Positions 24,070 through 35,522 of a DNA stretch of 64,000 nt are shown here, piece after piece. The DNA is from Chamaecyparis obtusa (Eukaryota; Streptophyta; Pinopsida; Cupressales; Cupressaceae): NCBI GenBank assembly GCA_027943335.1, contig BSBK01004089.1:2326501-2390500 (forward strand), given 5' to 3'. The notes below the pieces were generated by a model. The model was not told where the DNA came from. It made no database searches and saw only the letters and a program-made list of their open reading frames with translations. Position 1 is the stretch's first letter. Each line of letters begins with the position of its first letter. The translations under genes and the position numbers were made by a program.

Positions 24070-27000
24070 GATGCAATGCCGCAAGTGGCATGGCGTCAAA
24101 GATAAGAAAACAAGATGCCAAGGCTAGAATCAGAAGAAAAGGGGAACGCCCGGGTGGACTAGGAGAAAGAGGATACATGCCCCGGTGGGACAAAATCATG
24201 GAAGAAGCACCCAGTGGGACAAGGAGAAAGAGGGATTACGCCCTGGGACAGAGTGTGCCCAGGGGGACGAGGAAGGAAGGGCCTAGGAAGAAAGGGGAGA
24301 TAAATAACCTCACTTCTAAGAACAAATATGGATGATATGCAAGATGAGATGGAAATGCAAGATGCAAGATGCGGCTATATGCAAAGATGCAAGATTAATC
24401 TATATGATAAATGCAAGGGACCAGATAGCTCCAAGTGCAAACGGGAGTGCACAACCTAGATTTAATATAGCTATGTTAGAGACCTGCCAAGGATACTGGG
24501 ATCACGAGGCTTGTCAACAACGTCGCAGAGGACTGACGAGGACTGACGCTAAATAAACACACAGGGTTGCCCCAACATCACATATGAAGCGCAGAGGCGA
24601 CATGGCAGAACCGATGCTGAAGGAACCACAAACACACAACTGACTCACAGGTAGAAGCGAAAGATCAAAAGACCTTGCCCCAGATTATCCGCACACGCAG
24701 CACACCGTGATATAATGAATCGTGGTGACCCTGGTGGGATAATGAGAAGCCAAAAAGATTAACAAGATCAAAAGGACAAAACCCAAGATCAAAATGATAA
24801 CTCCAAAAAGACATCCTTTGCCAAGGAGAGAGATTAGGTTTGATTGATGGTGGGAAGATTGGTCAGACAGGAGGAACGATATATCCTCAAGGACCAGGAT
24901 GGAAGATTAGATCAGACAGGAGGAATGATATATCCTCAAGGACCCAGGATGGAAGATTAGGTCAGACAGGAGGAACGATATATCCTCAAGGACCCATGGG
25001 TTGGTGAGAGAATAAGTGTAGTTGTTCGCTGGCAAAAGCTGAAGTTCAAGGAATAATCAGGATGAGCAAGGATAAGTCGACAGTTGATGTTGCTGAAGCA
25101 CAAGGCCCGAGTGGGACTACAAATTTTTTTGAGGCTGGGGACGGGACAAGATATTCCTGATCAAATGCTGCTGCAGGACGGACAAGGACTAAGACAAAGG
25201 ATGGGTCCTAAAGACACAAATGTACAAATGAGCTTAGGTGGAGACACAACTGACGCTATGGTACAAGACTCAAGAATAGGATATACAAAGAACCTGGGGA
25301 TGAAGCTGACAACTTTAAAGATATGCAAGATGGTGCCCCAGCTAGGTTGGAAGGCCAAGATGGACTGGCAGCGGATGATGTGTCCTAAAATGACACGGAT
25401 TTGGGAAGAACATACCCCAATGATGATGATTGAATTGAGATCAAGGCCTGCTACAAGACGAAGGATGTGATTTGATCGGTTGGCTTGATCTTGGGTGTTG
25501 GATAGCTAGAAGAGATGGATAGGTTGGGAAGATTGCTAGCAAGGTGTGGATAGGGATGAATGGCATTGGATTGCAATGAGGTTGGCCTATAGCTAGATAC
25601 CAATGACAAGAGAAGATACTAGGTGTTGGAAAGATGGAGGAAAATGCTGAGGATGGGGAGGATGGAACTGCTAGAAGATTTGGATGGAGGAAGATTCGGG
25701 GAGATTGGATGGTGGAACTGCTAGAGGATTTTGAAGATGGAAAAGCTGTTTGGAGGATGAAAAGCTGGTGGAAGATGGAAAGCTGGTGGAAGATTACCAA
25801 GTGTCAACAAAATGAGCTGCTGTTTTCCCAATGGAGGATCAGTGATAGGATTGCGTCAACCTAGGATAGACTGATGATCTTCGATCAACTGGATTCTTGT
25901 CAATACAAGCCAATCTCTTGCTCGAGATGATAAGGCTATGCAAGGACAAGGTTTTGATTTCTTTAAGACAACACGTTGTGCCAAAAAGAGGATGATTTCT
26001 GATTTAGGATAAGGGATGGAAACAACTCAAAGGGCTGGAACACGATAATGCTTGTGGATTTGGAGCTCTGGATTTTGGTGCAAAAGATGGTGAATCTGCT
26101 TTCTGCTGTGGATGGTGGATGTTGGATTCTGATAAAGGATATGGGATGCTGAGTTGGTTTGCTGGTGGATCAAGATAGAGGATGCTGGAGGAACTGCTGA
26201 TGGATTAAGATAGAGGAGTGCTGGAAGGATTGGATGGTGGTTGGTTTGGATTTGGATAGAGAAATTGCTGAGGATTTTGGGAGATGGAAGATTCGGATTT
26301 GGATAGCCTCCAAGGAATACGTCACCAAGGAAGAGGATGCCCCCTGTTTAAGATAGTTCATGTGTTTTAAAGGCATGGTGTATGCTTGGACGGAAGATAT
26401 GCCAACAAGAGGATGAGGAAGGATGGAAGCTAGGATGAAAGGTTTGGATAGAGGATATGCAGCTAAAAGGTGCAATGGATGCCAAGGAGGTGCCCAAAAG
26501 CATGTACATCTAATAGTCTCTGTTTTTGTCATCAAGATCCAATGGAAAATGAAGGAAGTGAGAGACAAAAGGGGATGGAGAACATGTTGGATAAGAGGTG
26601 ATAGAAAGGAAGCCCCTAACTGCAGAAAGGAATTAGGGGGAGGGCACTACGCATGGCGCCTGTTTACCAGGTTTTCACCATGGTACTTGTCCAAGGTGCT
26701 TGAATTGCCAAGTTTTCACCAGAGGACGAATGTTTTTCTCTTGATTTTTGCTTTGTTGATAATTTGCTCCTTTGATTTATCCAATTTTTATGGATTTTTG
26801 TGTTTTTTCCTTGACTTTGTGCTGATCTTGCTGATTTGTTGCTGAGCTTGTGCTGATATGCATTGACATTTTGATTTTGTTGCTGAAGCTCTGATTTAAT
26901 GCTGTCATGCTTGCTGATCAGCTGATGTCGCCGTTTTGGCGCTTCCTCTTGATTAGATGGTGACCTTTTGATTTGTCACTGATATTCTGATGGTGTTGCT

Positions 27001-27829
27001 AATTCTTTGATTGGATGTTCCCTTATGATTTGATGATGGCCCTGCTGTTTTTGATTTTGCACAGATATTTTGATGTTGTTGCTAACTCTCTGATGTGGCG
27101 CTGAGTTTTGTGCTGATTTTGGTGCTATCATGCGATTTGATGTTGATCTTCTGAGAGATTCTTCACTGATTTTTTGATGTGGATTGCTGATTTTCTGATG
27201 TTGCCAGCTTGTCATGGGGATCCATTGCTAGATGATGGACGACAAGCTTAAGATCACACCTAGGCATGTGCATATGACCATGCACAGTTGATAATTGACT
27301 CCTCGGAGCAACGCACTTAAGGTCATGATTCACTTTCTGTCAGGTTAACCTCCATGTAGATGAGCCACAAATATCCTTCTATACCCAAGTTGATTTAGCT
27401 TGGTTTCTACAATGTTGATAGGGAATTATCATGTGTTGTTATCCCAGATAGGAGGAAGAGGCAAAGCTCCATCTTCTAGCGCTTGAATTGCCAAGTTTTC
27501 ACTAGAAGATACGCCCTTTATTTTTACTGTTTTGGAATCAGAATGTGCCCCAGAAGGGTTTTCACATAAAGACTCATGATTTTGCCTTTGCTTTTTTAAC
27601 TTTTGCGACTAAAGCTTGTCTCTTCCCCAAAATATGCTTCTGTTTTAAGTTGATAGGCATATGTTGATGCTAAAGCCTGATTGCCTGTTGACTTTGCTGA
27701 TTTCTCTGATTTGTCATTGATTTCCCTTTGCTGTTTTAGATGTGCTAACTGATCTTTGCTGACTTTCCTCACTGATTTCTTCCGATTGTGTGCCTGGATG
27801 TTGGTACAACTATAGCAGGACGGGGGGGA
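24070..27829 (-). other. 3' region of C, low complexity, no gene seen
   Basis: It holds imperfect CCC.G(G/T)GGGACAA-type repeats (24145-24270), three copies of a roughly 50-bp unit (24850-25010), GGAT/GGAAGA-rich sequence (25500-26450) and TTGCTGATTTG-rich sequence (26820-27200, 27690-27780). Sense-strand translations are His/Pro/Ser-rich and short (25800-25441, 26568-26170), more likely repeat by-products than genes. Three copies of the GGTGAAAAC(C/T)TGG motif known from the B 3' region occur at 26655-26720 and 27480-27502. Confidence 0.55.
24850..25010 (-). repeat. About 50-bp tandem repeat, three copies
   Basis: TCAGACAGGAGGAA(C/T)GATA starts at 24863, 24912 and 24962, giving periods of 49 and 50 bp with few substitutions. 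Lies in the 3' untranslated part of C. Confidence 0.9.
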
Positions 27830-28069
27830 TCATGCAAAGTCATGGATTAGATGGGGGAGATGGGAAAGATGGTGGTAGAAAGTGTTTGGATGGAAGGATG
27901 GAAAGTGATCATGATAGGGGGATGTAGTCAAGATCAACATTGGCACATGTTGCGAGGAAGATGGATGATTGGATGTGGAAGATAGAGATAGAGGTGATGG
28001 AGGATTCATGCTAGAGGATGGAGGAGATGGAGGGGAAGATTGAGGAGCTGGGAGATGGGCAACGTTGGA

Positions 28070-28500
28070 TGCCATTGTGGATGCTTCATTTAGATGCATT
28101 ACATCCTTTTGCTTTGGGATCCACATCATTTTTGTTTTAGCTTTAGTGTGCCTTTGCGGCCATTGGTGGGCATCAGATTGTGCTTTTTCTTTGCTAGGCC
28201 TTTGTGGCCATGTGATAGATTTTGCTTGGACTTTGCTAGTTTTTTGGAGCCATTGGGGTGCTTTAGCATGCCTGATTGGCTCTTTGCTGGGCCTTTGCGG
28301 TGCATTTGATTGCCTGATTGGAGCTTGCATTGATTGACCATGTCGATTAGACTGGACATGGTAATCGTCATTGGGCCTTTGCAGCCATTGGGATGCATTA
28401 GATTTGGCATTTGCTTTGATGGGCCTTTGTGGCCAGTGGTTTGCTTTGGCTTGCTTGATCGAATTTTGCTTTGATTGTGCATGTCGATTAGATTGGACAT
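28070..28500 (-). repeat. Degenerate repeat encoding WPQRP units in C
   Basis: GGCCTTTG(T/C)GGCCA-like cores occur at about 28147, 28197, 28287, 28374 and 28420 with irregular 45-90 bp spacing. In sense they encode (W/H)xxPQRPxK units followed by Lys/Ala/Ser stretches, so the repeat has kept its reading frame. Confidence 0.7.
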
Positions 28501-30224
28501 AACAATCCTGGGATATTTGTGGATTTTTCCCTTTATTCATGCGCGATATGGCATCCAAGTTGTGAGGAGCATTGGGAGGAATATGAGGAGTTGTCTGGGA
28601 TGGAGGAAATTTGGATGGAGAGATGGAAGGAGATTGGTAGATAGGATATGTGGACATGTGCCGTTGTTGATCTTGACTAGGGATGCTTGGATGTTGGATG
28701 AAAGGCTGAGTAGGATAAGATGGAGGATGATATTTTGGGATATAAGGTCCCAAAATGGATTTGCTGGGTAACGGAGATGCGCTGAAAGACTTTGGGACAT
28801 AGGGACCCAAAATGGATGGGGAGGATGAAGGAGGAATATGATAGGTTTTCCTCGGTTGTAACGATGGAGGGGGAGGAATTGCATTATGGGCTCTGAAAGA
28901 TGTTTTGTTGGTTTTGAATGGATGTTTGAACTTTGCCTTAGCTGTACCAACATTTCTGGATGAAGTACCCTTTGCTGATGTGGAGGGAGTGTCCTCATCT
29001 GGTGTGCAACCGATTCCATAGCCTTTTGGATGTTTCTTGCCTTGAATGGGCTGTATATTTCCCTGTTAGTGAGTGCCAAGGCCTTTGCCTTGATGGTTCC
29101 ATCTTTTCAACATTTTATCCAGACAAGGATATTTTTGACTTGGGGTGAATGACAAACAGCCATTTTCTGGTTCCCTGATGGAAGATAAGAAGCTGATGTA
29201 TTCTTTTTCAAGTGGTTTACCTTTGACAAATGTTAGTGACCCAAGAGGATAGAGTGACGGCAGCTGGACAGTTTGGTTAGGAGGATCCTCAAGAGGAGAG
29301 GATAGGATGTTGGGATTTTGACTAGGATTGGGGGATGGTATTGGATCTTTAGTTGGAGAAACTGGGATGATAGGATCTTGGATTGGAGGAATTGGGATTG
29401 TAGGATTTTGGATTGAAGGTGATGGAGGCAATAGAACATGCGATGGGGGAAGTAAAGGGGTTGGATCTTGTTGTTCTTCTATAGATATTTCAACATGCTT
29501 TTGGTTCAGATCTTGACACGATGGGATTTGTTCAGATAGAGGATTAGTGGATATATGGATGGACTCTTCAAAGGGGCAGAATGAAAGGATTGGAGACTCT
29601 GCTGCTGGGGTTTCTGGAAGAAGGAAGAACTTTTCAGATGGTATGGATAAAAGGATGGGAGATTTTGCAGCTGCAATGGTAGGAAGAAGGGTGAACTCAG
29701 GAAGCTCATTAGGTATGCTTTGGATAATGCTAGGAGGAGATGATTCTGGGGATTGGATAGATACTTCAGACAAAAGGAACTCAATGATGATAGGAGATGG
29801 AAGAGGATCAACGGTTGGGATGTATGGAAGATAGATAATAGATGGGAGCGCTGGATGGGCCTCATCAATGATGGCTTCACATGAAGGATTACTTGGCTTT
29901 TCAATTTCAGGCGTGGGTTTTGCTATTGGCTCTTCCTTGGGTTCTGTTATTGGTTTCCTTGGAGACTTTTGCGGTGAAGAAGAATTGGAAGGTGGAGGAG
30001 ATGGGGAGCTTGGATGGTCTTCGCATGAAAGTGGGGTTTGTGCTTGGGTAGATGTTTGCGAAGGAGGAGAGAAAGAAGGGAACACCCATGAAAAAGATGA
30101 TTTTGAAAAGGGAGCTTTGGATTTTTCTTGAGGGGATGATGGTGCTGAAGAGGCAGGGCTAATGGCTTGAGGTACAGGTTTTGGACTGGGTTGAGGGATG
30201 AACTCTGCTGGTGGGGAAAGATTT

Positions 30225-30410
30225 TTGGTAATGTGGTTTGGAAGAGAGGATGGTGGTTTGGGACAGGGTGGAGGATTGGGGTTTGGAGCAGAAGATGGTG
30301 GTTTGAGATAGGATGGAGGATTGGGGTTTGGAGCAGAAGATGGTGGTTTGAGACAGGATGGAGGATTGGGGTTTGGAGTAGAAGATGGTGGTTTGGGAAA
30401 GGATAGAGGT
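30225..30410 (-). repeat. 45-bp in-frame tandem repeat in the C ORF
   Basis: Units of GGTTTGGAGCAGAAGATGG-type sequence recur every 45 bp, about 3.5 times, encoding 15-residue Pro/Asn/Ser units. The period is a multiple of three, consistent with selection or slippage inside a coding frame. Confidence 0.85.
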
Positions 30411-30865
30411 TTGGTGAAAAGGATGGGAGGACTAGAATCTTGGATTTCAGAATTTTTTGGAGGATGGGCAGATGGAGGCCTTAGATAGGGGAAGTAGCGT
30501 GAAGCATTTCTAAGGGATGATGGCGATGGAGAAATGACCATAGCAGAAAGTGGAGGCCTGAAAGGAGCATATGGAAGAGGTGTAGGTTGAAGACAAGGAT
30601 AAGTTGGGGATGGATAAGATACTGGGGTTGCTTTGCCAAGGACATGAAAAGGAGTGCTAGCCTTACCAAGGACATGAAAGGGAGTGCTAGGAGATAAGCG
30701 CGAAGGTATGATGGGATATGTTGGAGGAATGATGGAACGCTGGGGGTTGCTTGGAGCAAACTGGCTGAAATAGGCATCATGGTCTACAAGACCTTCATCA
30801 TCATTAGGATCGATTGGACGGAGAGGAGAGATATCATAACCAAACTCATTATAGATTTGAGACAT

Positions 30866-32628
30866 GCTGACTTTGCGAATGAGTTGGATAAGGAGGAAGG
30901 ATGAAGATGGTTTGGAAGACTAAGACTCAGATAGGGATGACTGAAGGAAGCAGACGGTTTTCTAGAAGAAGACATACAAAGGGATGGGAGATGACCAAGT
31001 TTTGGGATGGGTGCTCTGATTGTCCTTCAAACCAAGTTATAGATCTGCTTGATGTTTTTTCCATTGACAAAGGATTTGATAAAAGCAATCTTCACAAAGG
31101 ACAAAGCAACTTTGTGAGATACAAACAAGATAAAATACTCTGACAAAGCTTTGAAAGGTGTATGTTTCAACAAGTGTTTTCACGGAGTCTTTGACTGTCA
31201 AGCACTTCAAACAGATCTACCTAAGGAAGGTGAGTATCAAAATCGCTTGCCCACAGCTTGGTATCCCCCAGAAGGGAATACAAATGGTGAGTAATCTTGA
31301 GGCGACCCGGTAAACCCCTTGGAATCGGTCCTTGCACAAGGATTTTGATACTTTCAGATGTAGATAGGGTAGCCTTTAGTTTATCAGGTTTTTAATAGTT
31401 CCGTGGTGTCTCCATACCCGGTTATGCTGACCGCTCGTGACTCACTTAAGAGCCTTGCCAATAATGCTGGGGGAGAGGAATGTTTACCATCCCCAGACAC
31501 GTGTTTGGCACGAACGCCCGGCGATTAGGAGATATAAGTGATTCTTTTGGACTTCACTTATTTGTATACCGGCCGGAGGGGATACCGGTTTGAGGTCGTT
31601 CTCTGAGGAGGAAGCGCTTCTCCTTGGACAGGCCTCGCTAAAAGCAGAACAGGTGAACTTGTCCAAGTTCAAATGTTCCACGTTGCTTACTCTAACAAGG
31701 ATTATGCAAGAATTGAAAAACTCCTACATGCACATCAAGCAGATTTTGTTCATTTTCCCAAATTTGATTAAGTGATGTTTGAACTTTGAAATGAAGACAC
31801 TCGTGATTAGATTTTGATTTGTTCCTTTCTCCAAAATGTAAATGATTTGAACGGTTGCAAGTTCTTTCCTTTTGTGCATTCAAGATTTGATTAGCGAGTT
31901 GATTTAAGAACTTTGAAAAAGCTTTGTTTTATCCCTTAGATCACTCAAGATTGAATTTGTTTGCTTGCTTTGGAATTCGAAATGAGATAGGGAACAGAGT
32001 TATTCATTCCCTTAGTGCATTCGAGATTGAGTTAGCTTTTCAAAATGACAATGACATTCTAGGACCTAAGTTCATTTCCTTAATGTCATTCAAGATTTTG
32101 TTTTGACCTTTGCTGTAATAAAAGAAATGAAAAACCAGTCCCAAGCAAAAACAAAAAGCGACACTGTCCAGCTTATAAGCGACGCTGGAAAGTGCAGAGG
32201 CGACACTTCATTTTTACAGGTGACATTCTATACCTCAAAAGGCGACAGATAAAAATGCAAAGGCGTGATTTCTTTCGTTACAGGCGTGATTTCTTTACAT
32301 GAAGGCGACAGAAGAAGAATTCTGGGACGGAACAGAAGTTATCGATCACGGGAAAATCTCAGTTATGCAGGCGTGAAAACAGAGGTCATAGGCGTCATTT
32401 CTTTCCTCAAAGGTGTGATTTCATTGCAAGAAGGCGTGACTGGATTGTTTGTAGGCGACATTTCTTTTCATGAAGGCGACATTTCTTTTCATGAAGGCAA
32501 CATTTCTTTGGTTGAAGGCGACATTTAATTGTTGTAGGCGAGATTTCTTTGCTTGAAGGCGTGATTTCTTTTAATTCCTACGATAGCAAGAATGAAAAGT
32601 GTGTTTTGATCAAGTTGATTATGGTTTT
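30866..32628 (-). other. Leader of element C
   Basis: An untranslated 1.76-kb stretch between primer site and ORF. A block at 31390-31740 is conserved in order and sequence with the D leader (7140-7530). Diverged copies of D's 78-bp unit lie at 31860-32100. The short-motif array is listed separately. The ORFs here are short and unconvincing. Confidence 0.65.
32150..32585 (-). repeat. Short-motif array (AGGCGACATTTCTTT-like) in C leader
   Basis: About 20 copies of a roughly 21-24-nt unit, with cores AGGCGACA and AGGCGTGATTTCTTT on the plus strand (TGTCGCC in sense). It ends about 45 bp from the primer site. Two adjacent units at 32455-32495 are nearly identical (GGCGACATTTCTTTTCATGA). Confidence 0.88.
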
Positions 32629-32648
32629 GGCTCCCACCGGGCGTGCCA
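32629..32648 (-). promoter_or_regulatory. Primer-binding site of C (tRNA-Arg-like)
   Basis: TGGCACGCCCGGTGGGAGCC on the minus strand, three bases (TTC) after the 5' LTR. It agrees with D over the first 17 bases. Confidence 0.78.
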
Positions 32649-32651
32649 GAA

Positions 32652-34009
32652 TGTAGACTAGGATTTGAGCGTGCACCTAAACCTGTTTTGAAGGCCAAAG
32701 ACAAACAAACGTCATAGCATATAATCAAATCAAATTTAATGGTAAGCAAACTAAAATCAAAGCCACCTTAGTTTAAGCCTAAAACGGATGCGCCCATGCA
32801 CCGTTTGATATGCTTGGATATAGATGGATGTGGGTGTGCAAACTCAAGCACTTGGAGCATGCAAGATAAATGATGATTTGAGGATCAAGAAGACCCAAAA
32901 TGACACAAAATAGGTATGAGGAACCGATTTTGCCTCAAAGGCCTCAAGAACACACAAATATGCAAAGCTAAAAGATGAACTAAGATTGATTAAACAAGAA
33001 ATGAATGTATGTTAATCCAATTAAGCTAATTTAGATGTGATTTAAGCTTGGAAATGATCTAAAATGATGAGTTTATGCTTATGCTAGAATGAAAATGGCA
33101 TTATAACTTTGCTATTGAGTTTGAGAGTTGAAAGATGAAAGAGGATTGTTTGCTCAAAGAAGTGAGGCTATTTATAGGAAAAGGGAAGGTCTTGGGTTAA
33201 AAGGATGAGTCAGAGTTAGGGCTAAGGTTAGGGTTGAGTCAAGGACAAGTGTCCTGACAAGTGTCAAGGGAGGATTGAGTTGAAAGTTTGAGGGCATGTG
33301 CACAATTTGGTAAATGTGCCCAAGGCCAAGAGGTGGCAAGGAAGGGATAAGAAGGTCTTAAATGCATAATGAATGCATGTAAGAAAGATAAGGAAGGCTT
33401 AAATGCATCCTTAAATGCATTTGCAAGAGGTGGCCAAGAGGTGGCAATCCTTGTTGACCAAAAAGGATGACTAAGAGGAGGTTAGCATAAGTTTTGGTAA
33501 ACCTTTTGCTAATGGAATGTGACAAGATTAGAAAGGGGTTTATGATTAGGATTAGGAGAAAGGGATGGGCAAGTGGCTTTTGGTGAGATTTAGATATTTA
33601 TTAAAGGTAAATTTAATAAATATTAAATATCTAGGGTTAGGGTTTGAAGGGACTAGATTAGGGGTTTGACCCATTTAGAGGAAGGTTTAGGACTTTCTAG
33701 AAGAGTTTAGTGCTCTTTAGAATTTTGGCCAACTTTGGGATAAAAAATAAATTAAAAATAAATTAATTTATTTTTGAAGTTTTTTGGTCAATTTATTAAT
33801 CAAATAATTAATAAATTAGGGATAATGTCCAAATGACATTTTTAGGCTAGATTCTTTAATTAAAGATTTTTAATTAAGAGAGAGGGATTTAATGCCATAA
33901 AAATTAATTAATTAATTAATTAAATAATTAATTAATAAATGATGATGTCATCAAGGATTTTCAGAAAACAAAAATAATTTATTTTCTGAAGGATTTTTCG
34001 GTGTCTACA
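32652..34009 (-). repeat. 5' LTR of element C (right copy)
   Basis: 1358 bp, about 99% identical to the left copy. Differences include one AGGATT unit and the AT stretch near 33900. It is followed by the second GTAAA target copy and the resumed B frame. Confidence 0.93.
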
Positions 34010-34014
34010 GTAAA

Positions 34015-35517
34015 TCAGAACCTAAGGAACCTATGGAAGCATACAAAAGAAATTTTGTGGCGGAGCAAGTATCCAAACAAGAATTTGAAGAGGATGAAGC
34101 TATGCTGGCATGGCTATATAAAGAAGATTTTGAATCCAAAATTGTTCAACCTAGTGAATCTATAGCACCTACAATCCCTTCTAATTCATATGTTCCAGGA
34201 AACAAATTGATAGCCAAGATGGGATATTCCGGTCAAGGACCTCTAGGAATCAGGGGAAAGGGTCTTGTGACACCCATTTCACATATTGGTAGAGACAAAA
34301 AAGATACTGGTGGCATAGGGTTTAAGAAGAAACCCTATCATCTCAAAGGTGGTTGTTCTCATGTCATAGAACAAATTGCACCAGGAGAACCCCTTCTTAA
34401 GAAAGAAGAGACAGAACCCTCAGATGATGATTCAGATAGTTCAGAACTCATCCCCTATGAAAAATTGCCTAAAGAGATCAAAGATCTTCTTGATGATAAA
34501 GATGATCCTATCAAAAGAATTAATGTAGTAGAAACATAAGAACCTACTATAGTGCAAGAGATGGTTGCACCACAAGAACCAGCTAATCTCGAAGGCGATC
34601 AAACTGATCAAGAAGAAGGGGGTAGTTATTTTGACACTGATTCCCATGAATATGAATTCAAGTCAGAGACTGAGGGTAATCCTTCTTGGGGTATTCATCC
34701 TGATTTCACACATTTTTTAAGCTTTCCTAGAGATCCTGAATCAAAAGCTGAGTCAAATGACTATGAATGGGGTGCCATTCCAGAAGAAGATGAGCTTATA
34801 ACAGAGAAATATATTGATGTTATTCACCAATATGTATCTCAACCCAACGTAGGTCTAGAGCGAAACAATGAACTTAACGTGTCTGATCCACCTATGGTTG
34901 AAGAGGACTCCCATGATGATGTTGAGCCTATTCACGAATTGAACATTTTGAGCTGTAATATCACCTTTGAACTTGAGCATCAGGTTAGGACCAATGATGA
35001 CATATCCACATCCGTGAACACCATATCCCAAGCCTTTCCCGCTTTGACTATCCAACGCCCTGATCTTATCGACCAAACTTCCACAAACCCAAACCATGGT
35101 ATGTATACCTTCCCGAATGACTATGCCCTTGCCTGCTACCTCAATGTAGTTGAGCCTATGAGTACTTCCATCAGTGAACCGAGTGTCAGCATGACCGAGT
35201 CAGACATCAAATATCTTAGTCAGAAAAACAAGAGTAAAAAGAAAAAGAAAAAGAGTTCTGAGGGTGAAAACCATTTTGTGGCAGTCTCAGAACCGACAAA
35301 AGTAAAAAGAAAAGATGTATCTAAAGGTGAAAACCTCTCTGAGGCGCTTGCAGATGAGATATTTGATGTCCTTCCAAGTCATTTACAGGATAGATCTCCA
35401 GTTCTGATTGAGCCAACTCAATCCATCAATTTGGGTACAACAGAGGAACCACAATTGGTACATGTAGCACAATCTCTATCAGAAGAAGAGAAACAGAAAT
35501 TCACTACATTCTTATAA
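34015..35517 (+). pseudogene. pol: B pol: G-patch segment and acidic linker before RT
   Basis: The B frame resumes after C in register. First part (34033-34539): a basic helix, then the G-patch-like core IAKMGYSGQGPLGIRGKG at 34210-34265, then GGIGFKKKPYHLKGG. A TAA at 34537 separates it from a 320-codon acidic, Ser/Glu-rich linker with a Lys-rich run (SKKKKKKSS near 35230) that ends at 35517. An A9 run at 35516-35524 holds the only frameshift in B: RT starts in the next frame. G-patch domains bind RNA or activate helicases, and one is known at the protease end in some retroviruses. The role here is inferred. Confidence 0.75.
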
Positions 35518-35522
35518 AAAAA

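Larger units (their letters stand above)
27830..30865 (-). pseudogene. Long Pro/Ser-rich G-patch ORF of C (one internal stop)
   Basis: A single minus-strand frame of 1,011 codons from ATG at 30865 to the stop at 27830, interrupted only by TAA at 29068-29066, readable as CAA to TAA. Residues 1-50 are acidic. Residues 60-580 are Pro/Ser-rich, with a two-copy STPFHVLGKA repeat (near residue 65) and a 15-residue KPPSSAPNPNPPSCL-type repeat, about 3.5 copies (residues 152-213). A G-patch-like core (KRWNHQGKGLG) spans the stop at about 587-618. A basic region with repeated WPQRP (residues 788-930) could bind RNA. The end is Pro/His/Ser-rich. It has no zinc knuckle, protease, RT or integrase motif and no membrane segment. 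Position suggests it takes the place of gag-pol; function unknown. Confidence 0.8.
22692..34009 (-). mobile_element. Non-autonomous LTR retrotransposon C nested in B
   Basis: LTRs at 22692-24055 (1364 bp) and 32652-34009 (1358 bp), flanked by GTAAA at 22687-22691 and 34010-34014. The primer site next to the right LTR and the polypurine tract next to the left LTR show it reads on the minus strand. Internal sequence is 8.6 kb: leader, one long ORF (30865-27830) and 3.8 kb of low-complexity 3' sequence. I find no gag core, protease, RT or integrase. The LTRs differ by a 6-bp AGGATT repeat unit and about a dozen substitutions, around 1%, so C inserted after B. Confidence 0.92.

Noticed and set aside
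24090..24556. Plus-strand basic ORFs at the left of the C interior
   Set aside because: They lie antisense to C, beside its polypurine tract, in repeat-derived sequence.
24850..25010. CRISPR-like array
   Set aside because: Adjacent 49-50-bp units with no unique spacers; it is a plain tandem repeat in a plant retrotransposon.
28065..28337. Plus-strand hydrophobic ORF that looks like a membrane protein
   Set aside because: Antisense shadow of the WPQRP repeat frame of C; hydrophobicity comes from the complement of Lys/Gln codons.
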